A stretch of DNA of 64,000 bases, taken from NCBI GenBank assembly GCA_009789175.1, contig CP046866.1, positions 2,914,001-2,978,000 of the forward strand, given 5' to 3'. Every line of letters begins with the position of its first letter. Position 1 is the stretch's first letter. This stretch comes from Salinibaculum litoreum (lineage in GTDB: Archaea; Halobacteriota; Halobacteria; Halobacteriales; Haloarculaceae). Shown here in pieces: positions 44,353-54,448 of this stretch. The notes below the pieces were generated by a model that was not told the origin of the DNA, did no database searches, and saw nothing but the letters and a program-made list of their open reading frames with translations. The position numbers and the translations under genes were made by a program.

Positions 44353-45513
44353 TCAGTCGACGTAATCGATGTCTTCGCCGAGTTGCTGGGCGGCTTTCTC
44401 GCGTTCGGCCTCGCTTTTCCCGTAAATCTGTGGGGACTCGACACCGGTGACGACAATCATCGTCTCCATCTTGCCCTCGAACTCCTCGTTGACCGAGGCA
44501 CCCCAGATGATGCGTGCGTCGGGGTCGATACGGTCGTAGATCTCCTCGACGACACCTTCGGCTTCCTCGATGGACATGTCCGACCCACCGACGACGTTGA
44601 CGAGCGCGGAGTTGGCCCCGTCGAACTCCACGTCCAGAAGCGGCGAGCGCAACGCGGAACGGATGGAGTCCTGTGCCTTGTTCTCGGAATCGCTCTCGCC
44701 GAGTCCGATCATGGCGACGCCGCCGTTTTCCATGATGGTGCGAACGTCGGCGAAGTCCACGTTGACCAGCCCGGGCTTGGTGATGAGTTCGGTCATCCCC
44801 TTGACGCTGCGCATCAGGACGCGGTCACAGATTTTGAAGGCGTCCTGCAGTGGCATCGACGGCGCGTAATCGAGCAGGCGGTCGTTGGGGACGACGATGA
44901 CGGTGTCCGATACCGCACGCAGTCGTTCGAGGCCGGCGTCGGCGTTGGCACGCCGGCGCTCACCCTCCGCGGTGAAGGGGATGGTGACGATGGAGATGGT
45001 CAGCGAGCCCGCCTCCTGTGCGGCCTGTGCGACGACCGGTGCCGCACCGGTACCGGTCCCGCCCCCGAGGCCGGCCGTGACGAACACCATGTCCGAACCG
45101 TCGATGGACTGCTGGATGTCCTCGATGTTTTCCTGTGCGGCCTCCTCGCCGATTTTGGGGACCGACCCCGCACCGCGTCCACCGGTGCGTTTCTTCCCGA
45201 TGAGAATCTTGGTGTCGGCTTCGACCTCGTCCGCGAGGTGCTGGGCGTCCGTGTTGGCGGCGACAAGCTTCGCGCCGTGGATGCCCTCTTCCATCATCCG
45301 GGTGACGGTGTTGCCGCCGGCTCCCCCACAGCCGACGACGGTGATTTTCGTTTCGAGGTCTTCGACGACCGAGGCCAGTTCCTCGTCGGTCATCTGCCCC
45401 GTCGTTGACGGACTCTCCGTGGATGTCGTCTCGGTCTCCGTCTCCCGCGGAGTATCCCCGTCCTCCCGTTCCTCCTCGGCCTCGTCGATGGCGTCGTCGA
45501 TAATCGAATCCAT
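44353..45513 (-). CDS. ftsZ1: Cell division protein FtsZ1
   Basis: A 386-residue tubulin-like GTPase. Motifs: GCGGAGGNT (residues 61-69, tubulin-like G1), the GTP signature GGGTGTG (150-156), and the T7-loop region NVDFADV. The first 50 residues are an acidic tail ([16 protein letters not shown]). Linkage to secE and spt5 is the conserved position of FtsZ1 in haloarchaea. FtsZ1 assembles the division ring and guides FtsZ2; here paralogue choice is by context. A promoter-like AACATATTAG is on the minus strand about 30 bases upstream. Confidence 0.93.
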   Translation of the reverse strand: MDSIIDDAIDEAEEEREDGDTPRETETETTSTESPSTTGQMTDEELASVVEDLETKITVVGCGGAGGNTVTRMMEEGIHGAKLVAANTDAQHLADEVEADTKILIGKKRTGGRGAGSVPKIGEEAAQENIEDIQQSIDGSDMVFVTAGLGGGTGTGAAPVVAQAAQEAGSLTISIVTIPFTAEGERRRANADAGLERLRAVSDTVIVVPNDRLLDYAPSMPLQDAFKICDRVLMRSVKGMTELITKPGLVNVDFADVRTIMENGGVAMIGLGESDSENKAQDSIRSALRSPLLDVEFDGANSALVNVVGGSDMSIEEAEGVVEEIYDRIDPDARIIWGASVNEEFEGKMETMIVVTGVESPQIYGKSEAEREKAAQQLGEDIDYVD

Positions 45514-45540
45514 ATTTAAATGCCCGTTAACAGGGGGACA

Positions 45541-45550
45541 CTAATATGTT
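45541..45550 (-). promoter_or_regulatory. TATA-like box of ftsZ1 operon
   Basis: AACATATTAG on the minus strand centred about 32 bases before the ftsZ1 ATG; drives the ftsZ1-secE-spt5 transcript. Confidence 0.5.
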
Positions 45551-45622
45551 TTCCCCTGTGTCTGACGGGCGGCTGACACGCAGTAACGGGCCATTTCTAT
45601 CTCCAGTCGAAACGGTAGGTGG

Positions 45623-46993
45623 CTATTTATCCAGTGGGAACCGCCGTTCGCGCTGCTCGCGGACGGCCGCTGGCGGGATGGTCTCGCCGTCGACTTCGAC
45701 GGCCTGGCCGGCCGAGAGTCGACCGAACTTCGGCCCCTCCGGGACCCCCAGTGTCCGTGCTTTCTCGGCGGAGAATGTCTCTTTGCGTGCAACGACGGTA
45801 TTTTCCTCGCGCTCGATACTGTCATAGCGCTCCCGGAGCAGGTCCACCAGTCCGTCGACGATTGCCTCCCGCTCGCCTTCGGCGGCGAGGACGACCGGAT
45901 TCGTCGGCCGGGTCCCACCCTGGTCCGTACAGTACGCTAGCGTCTCCGCCGCGAGGCGGTCGGCCGTCTTCTCGCGGTCGATACCACGGGCTTCGTCGAG
46001 TAGGTCCTCGGGAAGCTCCACCGCGGTGAACGCACCGTCGTATCCGCGGGCTCGCTCTCCGAAGCGAAGTCCTTCTTCGACCGGCACCACCGCCCGCTCG
46101 ACCCGCTCGACGAGCCCGAGCGGGACGCCGTCGGTCTCCCGGACCCACGTTTCGCCGACGACCTCACCGCCGGCGGCCTCGACGGCAGCGGCCACACCGT
46201 GTCGGTTCCCATCGACCAGCGCGTAGGCCGCACGGCTCTCGGACAGGGCCGCTGCCAGCACGTCGTGGCTCGTCTCGCTTTCGATGTCCCCGAGCGCATC
46301 CAGTCCCCAGTCGGCGATGACGTGGCCGACCGTCCAGTCCGTCTCCTCGAGGACTCGCTCGAACCGGGGCGCATAGTGGCCGCCGCCGACACCGACGAGG
46401 TGGCGGCGATGGCGATTGTCGGCCGCCCCGTCTTCCGGTTCGCGGTCGGGGCTGACCCCACGGAGGTCGAGTATCGCCCGTGCGACTGCCCGCGCCGCCT
46501 CGGGGTCGTCCCACTGGTTCTGGTCGCTGCCGAGTTCGACGAACATCGATGGCGCACCCACGTTCGTCGGGCCGTGATGGGAACACTCCATGCCAACCTC
46601 GTAGCCCGCTGGCGCGTATGCACGGAGCGCATCGTAGACGCGGGCGTGGGCGTTCGGACAGGCCCGCGCGAAGCTGTCTGGCTCGCCGCCGTGGTCCGCG
46701 GGGCCGGCGTTGCCAGTGTGGTGTGCGGTCAGCAGCGGCCCCGTCTCGCCGGCGTGTTTCGAGGCGACCGCAAGCAGGTCCACGTCCCCGAAGGCCGCGG
46801 CCGGCCGCTCCAGGTCGATGTGGAGCCCCTCGAACTCCCGGAGTTCGACCCCTTCGGCCCGATAGACGGTCCCACCGCCGTCGGCATCGGGACGCGTCCC
46901 GTCCTCGCGGGTCTCCCAGTCGAGTAGTTCCCGGAGGTGTTCGCCGATGTGGACCGAGGCGTCGTCCGCACGCGAGATGAGAATTCCCAGCAT
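45623..46993 (-). CDS. dtdA: D-aminoacyl-tRNA deacylase
   Basis: A 456-residue DtdA/GEK1-type deacylase. It starts [20 protein letters not shown], and contains LAVASKHAGE, LTAHHTGN and MECSHHGPTNVGAPSMFVELGS, all diagnostic, with a HRRHLVGVGGGHYAPRFE near the middle. It removes D-amino acids wrongly attached to tRNA. The archaeal form is unrelated to bacterial DTD. The C-terminal half (about 300-456), with ARKETFSAEKARTLGVPEG, is the extension found in haloarchaea. Its start overlaps the exchanger stop by one base (46993). Confidence 0.9.
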   Translation of the reverse strand: MLGILISRADDASVHIGEHLRELLDWETREDGTRPDADGGGTVYRAEGVELREFEGLHIDLERPAAAFGDVDLLAVASKHAGETGPLLTAHHTGNAGPADHGGEPDSFARACPNAHARVYDALRAYAPAGYEVGMECSHHGPTNVGAPSMFVELGSDQNQWDDPEAARAVARAILDLRGVSPDREPEDGAADNRHRRHLVGVGGGHYAPRFERVLEETDWTVGHVIADWGLDALGDIESETSHDVLAAALSESRAAYALVDGNRHGVAAAVEAAGGEVVGETWVRETDGVPLGLVERVERAVVPVEEGLRFGERARGYDGAFTAVELPEDLLDEARGIDREKTADRLAAETLAYCTDQGGTRPTNPVVLAAEGEREAIVDGLVDLLRERYDSIEREENTVVARKETFSAEKARTLGVPEGPKFGRLSAGQAVEVDGETIPPAAVREQRERRFPLDK

Positions 46994-48378
46994 CAGTCTG
47001 CGTGTTCCGGGTGGACCGGGTCGCGGCCGAACGCTGTCCGGACGGCATCACCCGCCAGTCCGAACAGCAGGCGCAACGACCGGCGACGTTTGACAAACAG
47101 TGCGAGCCCGAGACAGATGTAGACGGCGGTGTACAGCAACAACAGGTCGTGACTCGAAATCGGGAGCGCGAGCAGGTCCCTGATGAGCGCGAACTCGACT
47201 ATGACCTGTGAGATAAAGAGACCGAAGAGGACGAGTGCCTCACGGATGCTAATCTCGAAGTTACAGAGAATCGCCAGCGCGAAAAACGACTGGGCGGCGG
47301 TAATCCAGATTTCCGCGCCCTGCCGGGCGTCGAAGGGCAACGTCCCGTAGGCGCCCAGCCCCAGCGAGTAGACGACCGCGATGGTCCCGATGAGCAGCGT
47401 CCACTGGTTGAGCTTCGAGGAGATAAGGGCGTTAAAGCCCGCCGTCGAGCGGGCCTTGTTGACCAGCACGGCGACGACGATGAGCTCCGGCGACTCGCTT
47501 GCAAGCGGTGCGACCCACTGAATCATGAAGAACTCGGGGATGCCGTTCTCGACGCCGATGACCTCCAGCCCGTGTGCGAAGGGCTCGACGGCGATGAAAA
47601 TCATCGCACCGGAGTACAGAAAGAGGGTCACGACCGCCAGCGGCCGCCACGGCCGGGGCCACGATTGGAGGTAATGTGGCACCCCGACGGTGTGCTCGGA
47701 GGCTTCGATGTCGGATTTCAGGACCAGCCCGATGTAGGCGACGTACAGGCCGACGAGAAACAGAGTGTCGATGGCATCGATACCGCCACCAAGCGGGACG
47801 AGAAACGCCCACAGCGTCGCGAGATAGAGGAAGGTAATCTCGGTGGCGATGTCCTTGTCCAGACTCACTGCGTCGTTGAGGATACCCTCGCGGTTCTGGA
47901 CCGCCTGGTCGCGGGTCTTGGTGGCCCGCCAGACGGTGAACGCGGCGATGCCGGCCCACCCGATGCCGATGAGGATGCGGTTGGCGCCGGTCATATTCGC
48001 CACCGCGAGGTTGGCGTCGTGACAGGCCGCCGCTATCTGGCTGCCCTGGGCCTCGATTTGCTGGCTGGTCAGTTGGCTACACTCGGCGGCCGTCGCGCCG
48101 CCGGAGCCGGCGTTCCAGGCGTACAGCGCGTCGACGGCGTACTCCGGAGCGACCGCGAGCACCGCAAGCACCGCGATGGCGAACGCTCGTGGTACGTCCT
48201 TCTCGGCGGTTTCGGCAGCCCACGCAAGCAAAAACGAGGCTCCGAGAATCGCGGTGCCCGCGACCGCGACGGTACTGACCGTTCCGAGTTCGGTACCGGT
48301 CAGGAAGACTCCGACCCACCCTGCGGTCAGGGCGACAGCGACGGCCACCTGGACCAGCGGATGACCAAGACGACTCAC
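46993..48378 (-). CDS. Sodium/calcium exchanger family membrane protein
   Basis: A 461-residue CaCA superfamily antiporter. About eleven hydrophobic helices. The two alpha repeats have [12 protein letters not shown] and [15 protein letters not shown], with the acidic residues needed for ion binding in inverted topology. The loop between them contains an unusual soluble segment ([31 protein letters not shown]). A role in exporting Ca2+ or another cation is inferred; sodium coupling is the family norm. The gene overlaps dtdA by one base. Confidence 0.85.
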   Translation of the reverse strand: MSRLGHPLVQVAVAVALTAGWVGVFLTGTELGTVSTVAVAGTAILGASFLLAWAAETAEKDVPRAFAIAVLAVLAVAPEYAVDALYAWNAGSGGATAAECSQLTSQQIEAQGSQIAAACHDANLAVANMTGANRILIGIGWAGIAAFTVWRATKTRDQAVQNREGILNDAVSLDKDIATEITFLYLATLWAFLVPLGGGIDAIDTLFLVGLYVAYIGLVLKSDIEASEHTVGVPHYLQSWPRPWRPLAVVTLFLYSGAMIFIAVEPFAHGLEVIGVENGIPEFFMIQWVAPLASESPELIVVAVLVNKARSTAGFNALISSKLNQWTLLIGTIAVVYSLGLGAYGTLPFDARQGAEIWITAAQSFFALAILCNFEISIREALVLFGLFISQVIVEFALIRDLLALPISSHDLLLLYTAVYICLGLALFVKRRRSLRLLFGLAGDAVRTAFGRDPVHPEHAD

Positions 48379-48530
48379 TACCGAACTCTACTCGGGTCCC
48401 GCCGAAAAGGTTGCGGAACGCCCACTCCGAGGAACGCAGTGCCTGGCCGGACACCGGTTCGTTCGACCCGGTTGTGACAGCGACCGCCGGAGCCGTGGCG
48501 TTCATGTCCCGGGCGCTCGCCGGTGCGTGT

Positions 48531-49340
48531 ATGGATGTCTACGCGCTCATCGGCAACCCCGTCGAACACTCGTTGTCGCCGCCGATGCACGAGGCCGCCT
48601 ACGATGCACTCGACATCGATGCCCGGTATGTCACCTTCGAACCGCCCGAAGATGGTGGCGCTGCGGCAATCGAGAGCGCGGCCACGCTCGGCGTCGCTGG
48701 CCTGAACGTCACCATCCCGTTCAAACAGCAGGTCATCGAAGCCGTCGACCCTGCGCCGCTTGCGGCCCGTATCGGTGCGGTCAACACCGTCGATTTCAGT
48801 ACGTCCCCGCCGACCGGCTACAACACCGACGCCACTGGCGTCGTCCGCTCGTTTGCACACCACGGCGTCTCGCTGTCGGGGACGGCCGTCGTCGTCGGTG
48901 CCGGCGGTGCCGGCCGGGCCACTGCCTTCGCACTCGCCGACGAGGGACTGACCGTCCACGTCGTCAACCGGACCGAATCGAAAGCTCGGGACCTCGCGAC
49001 GGCGGTGGCCGACACCGGTGGCGACGCTGAGGGCCACGGCCTCGATGCGCTCCCGGACCTGTTGCCCGGTGCTGACCTGCTTGTCAACGCCACGAGCGTC
49101 GGGATGGAAGAGGATGCGTCGCCGGTGCCTGCCGACGCCTTGCACGCCGACCTCGCAGTGTTAGACGCGGTCTACTCGCCCATCGAGACGCGCTTGTTGC
49201 AGGACGCGGCGGCCGTGGGCGCGACCACTATCGACGGCGCGTGGATGCTGCTGTTCCAGGGTGTCGAGGCCTTCGAGCGATGGACTGGCGAGGACGCACC
49301 GGTCGATGAAATGAACGACGCCCTCCGCAAGCGACTTTAA
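48531..49340 (+). CDS. aroE: Shikimate dehydrogenase
   Basis: A 269-residue NADPH-dependent shikimate pathway enzyme (3-dehydroshikimate to shikimate). Substrate residues Ser14/Ser16 in EHSLSPPMH, catalytic Lys65 in VTIPFKQQ, Asn98/Asp100 in YNTDATG; the NADP loop is GAGGAGRA with NRTESKA for the 2'-phosphate. Start ATG 48531; the frame extends upstream but only the ATG gives the normal N-terminus ([14 protein letters not shown]). It feeds chorismate to the adjacent pab genes. Confidence 0.93.
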   Translation: MDVYALIGNPVEHSLSPPMHEAAYDALDIDARYVTFEPPEDGGAAAIESAATLGVAGLNVTIPFKQQVIEAVDPAPLAARIGAVNTVDFSTSPPTGYNTDATGVVRSFAHHGVSLSGTAVVVGAGGAGRATAFALADEGLTVHVVNRTESKARDLATAVADTGGDAEGHGLDALPDLLPGADLLVNATSVGMEEDASPVPADALHADLAVLDAVYSPIETRLLQDAAAVGATTIDGAWMLLFQGVEAFERWTGEDAPVDEMNDALRKRL

Positions 49341-49344
49341 GTAG
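49335..49344 (+). promoter_or_regulatory. TATA-like box inside the end of aroE
   Basis: CTTTAAGTAG, overlapping the aroE stop, centred about 27 bases before the ATG at 49366; the next gene probably has its own leaderless promoter. Confidence 0.5.
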
Positions 49345-49365
49345 ACCGCGGTACAACGCTCACAT

Positions 49366-49809
49366 ATGGGGTTGCTGCAGAAACTCAAATCTCTTTTCGG
49401 TTCCGACCAGAGCGGTCAGTCTGCCGGCTCGGGGAGCGAGCCGGATGTCACTGTCGAGCGCGAGCCTGCCGCCGAGTCCGAACACGCCGTCAAGGGTACT
49501 GACGGTGCGGATGCAGCTATCAGTCAGCAGTCACAGGACACGGGCGGCCAGCAGGTCGCCGGGTCAGCGCCGACAGACGGTGACGGAACCGATTCGACAG
49601 GTGCACAAACTGGGGACAACGACGCCGAGGAGGGGCTGTCGCTGGAGGAAATCAAAGGCATCGGCCCGACCTATGCCGACCGCCTGGGGAAGGCCGGCTA
49701 CGAGACAGTCGCCGACCTGGCGGTGGCAGATGCCGAGGCGGTCGCCGAGGCAGCGGAGACCGGTGAGGGGCGCGCGAGCGACTGGATAGAGCGCGCTCAG
49801 GACTTCTGA
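49366..49809 (+). CDS. Helix-hairpin-helix domain protein
   Basis: A 147-residue protein. It starts MGLLQKLKSLFGSDQSG, then has about 75 disordered acidic residues. The C-terminal 55 residues form a helix-hairpin-helix unit: LEEIKGIGPTYADRLGKAG, then VADLAVADAEAVAEAAE, the DNA-binding motif of many repair and replication proteins. Such stand-alone haloarchaeal proteins are uncharacterised. It sits between aroE and pabB with its own TATA-like site. DNA binding is inferred. Confidence 0.8.
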   Translation: MGLLQKLKSLFGSDQSGQSAGSGSEPDVTVEREPAAESEHAVKGTDGADAAISQQSQDTGGQQVAGSAPTDGDGTDSTGAQTGDNDAEEGLSLEEIKGIGPTYADRLGKAGYETVADLAVADAEAVAEAAETGEGRASDWIERAQDF

Positions 49810-49850
49810 AACCGCAAGACGGTTAGGCGCGCCGCCCGTTTTCGGCTGTA

Positions 49851-51371
49851 ATGGCCGAGGTCGTCACCGACCGGGAGACGTTTCTGGCGACTGCCCGCGG
49901 AGCCCCCTCGGGGGCCCGCGTTCCGGTCGAGGTCCGCGTGACAGTCCCCGACCCTTTCGAGGCGTACCGTCGGGCCCGCGACGGCCCCGGCGGCGTCTAC
50001 CTCGATACCACTGGGGGGCAATCCGGCTGGGGCTACTTCGGCGTCACGCCCGCCGACTTCACCGAGGTCGACCTCGGTGATAGCGAGGTGCGACGGACCT
50101 CGGACAGCAAGACCCGACGCACCTCGGACACACTCGAGACGCTCGCGGCCGTCCTCGACGGGGAGACCCTCGTCCGGGGCGGCTGCGACGTGCCCTATCC
50201 ATGCGGTGCCGTCGGCTGGCTCTCCTACGACGTGGCCCGTGAACTGGAGGACCTGCCCGCGAGCGCGGTTCGTGACCGCGAACTCCCCCGGCTCCAGCTT
50301 GCGACCTACGACCGGCTGGCCGCCTGGGAGCGCCCCGCTGACGGCGAGGACGTGACGCTGCGAATCACCGCGTGTCTACCCGTCGACTCCGATGACGAGG
50401 ACTCGCTTCTGGAAACGTACCGGCTGGCCCGCGAACACGCCCGCGAACTCGCTCGTCGGGCGACGGAGGGCGACCCCGGCGTGGCCGACCCGCCAGTGGC
50501 AACCGACACCGCACACTTCCAGAGTGACTGCACGCGGGCTGACTTCGCCGACCGTGTCCGCCGCGTCAAGGAGTACATTCGGGACGGTGACACCTTTCAG
50601 GCCAACATTTCCCAGCGGCTGGTCGCCCCCGCGGCGGTCCACCCCGTCGAGGCGTTCGATGCCCTACGAGAGGTGAACCCCGCACCCTACTCCGCGCTGC
50701 TTGAGTTCCCGGGCGTCGACCTCGTCTCTGCCAGTCCGGAACTCCTCTTGCACCGCGAGGATGACCGTCTGGTGACCGAACCCATCGCGGGGACCCGGCC
50801 ACGCGGTGCGACGCCCGAGAAAGACGACGAGCTCGAAGCCGCCCTCACGAGCGACGAGAAAGAGCGGGCCGAACACGCGATGTTAGTCGACTTAGAGCGC
50901 AACGACCTCGGGAAGGTCAGCGCGTACGGCAGCGTCGACGTGACCGAGTATCGCCGGGTGGACCGCTACTCCGAGGTGATGCATCTCGTCTCGGAAGTCG
51001 AGGGCCGACTGCGCGAGGATGCAGACCTCACGGACGCGATTGCGGCGGTCTTCCCCGGCGGGACCATCACCGGTGCACCCAAACCCCGGACGATGGAGAT
51101 TATCGACGAACTCGAAGCAACCCGTCGCGGTCCCTACACCGGCTCTATCGGTATCTTCGGGTTCGACGGCCGGGCGACGCTGAATATCGTAATCCGGACG
51201 CTGGTTCGCTACGCAGAGGCGTATCACCTCCGCGTGGGCGCGGGCATCGTCCACGACTCCGAACCCGACCGCGAGTACGCGGAGACGCTGGACAAGGCTC
51301 GGGCGCTGGTCACTGCAATCGACGAGGCACTCGGCACGCAGACCGAGTTGCGCGTCGAGCGGTCCGACTAG
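49851..51371 (+). CDS. pabB: Chorismate-using synthase component I (PabB-like)
   Basis: A 506-residue TrpE/PabB family protein. The C-terminal chorismate domain has [15 protein letters not shown] (311-325), [22 protein letters not shown] and [14 protein letters not shown]. The residue at the PIKGT Lys position of E. coli PabB is Ala313, as in anthranilate synthase. Context with pabA and a class IV aminotransferase gene favours aminodeoxychorismate synthase making p-aminobenzoate, since Lys-independent PabB forms are known. A TrpE2 function cannot be excluded. It overlaps the lipoprotein gene tail to tail by four bases. Confidence 0.8.
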   Translation: MAEVVTDRETFLATARGAPSGARVPVEVRVTVPDPFEAYRRARDGPGGVYLDTTGGQSGWGYFGVTPADFTEVDLGDSEVRRTSDSKTRRTSDTLETLAAVLDGETLVRGGCDVPYPCGAVGWLSYDVARELEDLPASAVRDRELPRLQLATYDRLAAWERPADGEDVTLRITACLPVDSDDEDSLLETYRLAREHARELARRATEGDPGVADPPVATDTAHFQSDCTRADFADRVRRVKEYIRDGDTFQANISQRLVAPAAVHPVEAFDALREVNPAPYSALLEFPGVDLVSASPELLLHREDDRLVTEPIAGTRPRGATPEKDDELEAALTSDEKERAEHAMLVDLERNDLGKVSAYGSVDVTEYRRVDRYSEVMHLVSEVEGRLREDADLTDAIAAVFPGGTITGAPKPRTMEIIDELEATRRGPYTGSIGIFGFDGRATLNIVIRTLVRYAEAYHLRVGAGIVHDSEPDREYAETLDKARALVTAIDEALGTQTELRVERSD

Positions 51372-51973
51372 TCGGCCGCGGTGACGCTGACTTGGTAGGT
51401 CGGGTAGTCCCCGACGATGCGAGTGAGCCGGTACGTCTCTCCCCGATATTCGACGACATCGCCGGTGCCGACGGAGACATCGAAGCTCGCCTCGCCCCCC
51501 GGTGGAACCGCATACCGTCCATCTCTGAGCGCCTGCTGGAGGATGGCTACGTCCTCACCGGTGACGTTCTCGAAGGCGACGACGGTCTCACTGTCGCCGG
51601 GCTCTGTGAGTTCCGCGTCGAGTGCGTACGAGCCGACGAACCCCCTGTCGGCGACGGACACCTCGTAGTAGGTCCCGTTTCGTTTCACGTGGTCGTGTTC
51701 CTGAAACGGCGTCGCCGCGCTGGACGGCAGTTCGTAGTCCAGTTCCGGCGAGTCCGGCCCGAGTCCGACGCTGCCGTTTGCCCTCGCGCGGTCGAAGACT
51801 ACCTGCTCAGTCGACGTGAGCGAACTGTACGCGACGACGCTCCCGTCCGGTGGCGACGGTGTGGATGTCGGTGTTGGTGTCTCTGTCGCCGGTTCACTCT
51901 GTGTCGAGCCACTACACCCGGCGAGGACGAGACAGAGGGCGACGGCCAGCGCGAGGACGATGCGGGAACGCAT
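51368..51973 (-). CDS. Secreted lipoprotein inserted between pabB and pabA
   Basis: A 201-residue exported lipoprotein on the opposite strand. Signal [20 protein letters not shown] with the lipobox LAGC (Cys20), then a Pro/Thr-rich linker ([17 protein letters not shown]). The rest is a beta-rich domain ([36 protein letters not shown]). The frame extends much further upstream, but only the ATG at 51973 gives a signal. It interrupts the otherwise collinear pab genes. Function unknown. Confidence 0.78.
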   Translation of the reverse strand: MRSRIVLALAVALCLVLAGCSGSTQSEPATETPTPTSTPSPPDGSVVAYSSLTSTEQVVFDRARANGSVGLGPDSPELDYELPSSAATPFQEHDHVKRNGTYYEVSVADRGFVGSYALDAELTEPGDSETVVAFENVTGEDVAILQQALRDGRYAVPPGGEASFDVSVGTGDVVEYRGETYRLTRIVGDYPTYQVSVTAAD

Positions 51974-52030
51974 GTCGATGACTCCTGTACTGTCTAGCAA
52001 GTGTCTTGTGGTGACTGGTATTGACCAGCA

Positions 52031-52040
52031 GATATTAGCC
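52031..52040 (+). promoter_or_regulatory. TATA-like box of pabA-pabC
   Basis: GATATTAGCC, about 29 bases before the pabA ATG; suggests an independent promoter because pabB is separated by the lipoprotein. Confidence 0.45.
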
Positions 52041-52063
52041 CGCGAGGACCCGACTGCACGGTA

Positions 52064-52720
52064 ATGCGGGTCCTCGTCGTCGACAACTACGACTCCTTCG
52101 CCTACAATCTCGTCCAATACGTGGGCGAGGTCGTCACCAGCGACGAGTGGGTCGGCGACGCCGACGGCACCGACTCGCCGGCGGAAGTCCTCGTCCGCCG
52201 CAACGACGAAATCACCCTCGACGGCATCGACGACCTCGACCCCGACGCAATCGTCGTCTCGCCGGGTCCGGGCACGCCGGCGGATGCGGGTGTCTCCCTG
52301 CCCGTCTTCGCCGAGCGGTCGTACCCGACGCTGGGCGTCTGTCTCGGCCACCAGGCGCTGTGTGCAGCCAGCGGTGCCGACGTAGGCCACGCCGAGGCCG
52401 TCGTCCACGGGAAACCCTCGTCGGTCTCCCACGACGACGAGGGCATCTTCGCGGGGCTGCCCGACCCTATCGAGGTGGGCCGGTATCATTCGCTCGCGGT
52501 CGAACGCGCTGACCTGCCCGACGAACTGGTCGAGACGGCCCACACCGTCGACGATGGGGACGAACCCGCTGTGGTGATGGGCGTACGCCACCGCGACCTG
52601 CCACACGTCGGCGTCCAGTTCCACCCCGAGAGCATCCTGACCGACGCGGGCAAGCGACTCGTTGCGAACTTCTTGCAGGCCTACGCAACCGACGACGCGA
52701 GGACACAAACTGAGCCATGA
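52064..52720 (+). CDS. pabA: Glutamine amidotransferase subunit (PabA/TrpG-like)
   Basis: A 218-residue class I glutamine amidotransferase. It begins RVLVVDNYDSFAYNLVQYV, contains VSPGPGTPADAG and the catalytic Cys93 in GVCLGHQALC; the catalytic His and Glu are in VQFHPESIL. It supplies ammonia to PabB. An acidic loop of about 20 residues after residue 22 is longer than in bacterial enzymes. The stop overlaps the pabC start by four bases (ATGA), so the two are translationally coupled. Confidence 0.9.
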   Translation: MRVLVVDNYDSFAYNLVQYVGEVVTSDEWVGDADGTDSPAEVLVRRNDEITLDGIDDLDPDAIVVSPGPGTPADAGVSLPVFAERSYPTLGVCLGHQALCAASGADVGHAEAVVHGKPSSVSHDDEGIFAGLPDPIEVGRYHSLAVERADLPDELVETAHTVDDGDEPAVVMGVRHRDLPHVGVQFHPESILTDAGKRLVANFLQAYATDDARTQTEP

Positions 52721-53589
52721 CAGAACGCACCTTCCACGTCGACGGCCGACTGGTCCCGGAATCGGAGGCAACCGTCAACATTCGCGACCGCGGCTTTCTG
52801 TACGGCGACGGCGTCTTCGAGACGCTGCGGGTCTACGACGGCGAGATATTCGAGTGGGAGGCCCACGCCGACCGGCTGGCCCGCTCGCTGGCGACACTCG
52901 ACTTCGAGGAGACGATGCCGCCGGTCACGGACCTCCGCCAGCGAGTGCTCGACACCGTCGCGGCCAACGAGTTCGCGGACGCCTACGCCCGACTCTCGAT
53001 GACCCGTGGCGTCCAGCCCGGCAAACTCACACCCGAGTCACGCGTCGACCCCACTATCACCGTCATCGTCTCGGAGTTGCCACGCGGTGGCACCGACGGC
53101 GACGATGTCTGGGACGGCCCGGCGACCCTTCGCACTGTCGAGACCCGCCGCATCCCATCGGAAGCCCTCCCGGCCGATGCGAAGACGCATAACTACCTCA
53201 ACGGCACCCTCGCGCGGCTGGATTTGCAAGAATCCGACGCCGACGAGGCCATCATGCTCGATACCGACGGCAACGTCACGGAGGGTGCGACGAGCAACCT
53301 CTTTTTCGTCGACGCCGGACAGCTCAAGACCCCCTCGACGGACCTCGATGTCCTCCCTGGTATTACCCGTGATGTGGTGCTAGATTTGGCCCGCGAGGAG
53401 GGATTTCCCGTCGAGACCGGACAGTACTCGCTTGCGGAGGTGCGCGAGGCGGACGAGGCGTTCGTCACCAACACGACGTGGGAGGTTCGTCCCGTGACGG
53501 CGGTGGATGGCCACGATGTCGAGGCCGGGCCGATGACGAAACTGCTGGCGAAACTGTTCGACGAGTACGTCGAACGGACCCACTATTGA
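52717..53589 (+). CDS. pabC: Class IV aminotransferase (aminodeoxychorismate lyase-like)
   Basis: A 290-residue fold-type IV PLP enzyme. It starts MTERTFHVDGRLVPESEATV and has RDRGFLYGDGVFETLRVYDG, the PLP lysine in DAKTHNYLNGTLAR, and GNVTEGATSNLFFVD. Members include branched-chain aminotransferases, D-amino acid aminotransferases and aminodeoxychorismate lyase. The position after pabA makes the lyase (PabC) function likely. The coupling by ATGA supports this. Confidence 0.85.
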   Translation: MTERTFHVDGRLVPESEATVNIRDRGFLYGDGVFETLRVYDGEIFEWEAHADRLARSLATLDFEETMPPVTDLRQRVLDTVAANEFADAYARLSMTRGVQPGKLTPESRVDPTITVIVSELPRGGTDGDDVWDGPATLRTVETRRIPSEALPADAKTHNYLNGTLARLDLQESDADEAIMLDTDGNVTEGATSNLFFVDAGQLKTPSTDLDVLPGITRDVVLDLAREEGFPVETGQYSLAEVREADEAFVTNTTWEVRPVTAVDGHDVEAGPMTKLLAKLFDEYVERTHY

Positions 53590-53667
53590 GGTGGGGATAG
53601 CACACCCAGTGGCGGGTTCCGCGGGAACCGCATCGTTGAAACCGCTGTCGCGCTAACCGACGGGTAC

Positions 53668-54084
53668 ATGGACGAGGCGAGTCGCATCACGACCGTCGAC
53701 GAGATTCCCGAAGACAGCTCTTTCCTGTTTACCGTCCGCGACGGGTTCGACCTCGAAGAGGCGATTCTGGTCCGACTCGCCGACGGCGTGGTCGCCTTCG
53801 AGAACTACTGCCCTCACTGGACGGACGTACGTCTGGACACGGGCAGCGGCGCGGAGATGCGCAACGACGAACTCGTCTGTACGAAACACGGCGCGACCTT
53901 CGAGCGCGACACCGGTTACTGTACCTACGGTCCCTGTGAGGGCGCGACCGTGGACGAAATCGACGTGACTGTCGCCGAGGGCGTCGTCTACCTCACCGAT
54001 GACGACTACGAGTTCGAGCAGACCGGCCCCTCCGGCGACCACGACCTCTCCTCGCGGGGCCGCATCGGCTTCTCCGGGAACTAG
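53668..54084 (+). CDS. Rieske-type 2Fe-2S protein
   Basis: A 138-residue soluble Rieske ferredoxin-like protein. Box I is CPHWTD (Cys, His) and box II is CTKHGATFE (Cys, His), spaced as in dioxygenase-type ferredoxins. No disulphide Cys pair as in bc1 Rieske. It begins MDEASRITTVDEIPEDSSFL. It is likely an electron donor in a catabolic or assimilatory reaction; the partner enzyme is not adjacent. Isolated between pabC and a small membrane gene. Confidence 0.85.
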   Translation: MDEASRITTVDEIPEDSSFLFTVRDGFDLEEAILVRLADGVVAFENYCPHWTDVRLDTGSGAEMRNDELVCTKHGATFERDTGYCTYGPCEGATVDEIDVTVAEGVVYLTDDDYEFEQTGPSGDHDLSSRGRIGFSGN

Positions 54085-54124
54085 CCGCTCACGTCGATGT
54101 TCGCAGCCAGCAACGCGGCGTCTG

Positions 54125-54134
54125 GATTTAAGTA
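54125..54134 (+). promoter_or_regulatory. TATA-like box before 54157
   Basis: GATTTAAGTA centred about 27 bases before the ATG; fits a leaderless transcript. Confidence 0.5.
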
Positions 54135-54156
54135 GGGTCTCCTGCTCTTTCCGACT

Positions 54157-54417
54157 ATGACCGACCGGTCCCCTGAAACCAAACCCTTCGGCAGGCGACT
54201 GCTGGAACTGGCCGTCTCAATCTGCGTGTTGACGCTCGTCTCGGTCGTCGTGGGCTACGGTGGCGGTCTGTTGCTGTATCTCAGCGCCGCCCTCGGGGGT
54301 CCCGACCCGGAGACGGCCGACGGCGACCTGCTCCGTGACCGCCTGCTCGACTGGCCCGAGCGCAACCGCGAGTTCATGCGTGCAAACGGCTACGGCGAGT
54401 TGCCGCTTCGCCCCTGA
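54157..54417 (+). CDS. Small membrane protein
   Basis: An 86-residue protein with one or two hydrophobic spans at about 16-46 (LAVSICVLTLVSVVVGYGGG, then LLLYLSAALGG) and an acidic C-terminal part (DGDLLRDRLLDWPERNREFM). It starts MTDRSPETKPFGRR and ends GELPLRP. Not recognised. TATA-like box 54125-54134 lies upstream. The C-terminal soluble part could face the cytosol. Function unknown. Confidence 0.6.
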   Translation: MTDRSPETKPFGRRLLELAVSICVLTLVSVVVGYGGGLLLYLSAALGGPDPETADGDLLRDRLLDWPERNREFMRANGYGELPLRP

Positions 54418-54448
54418 GGCTCGATGTCCGTCCGCTGTGGTCCCGAAC

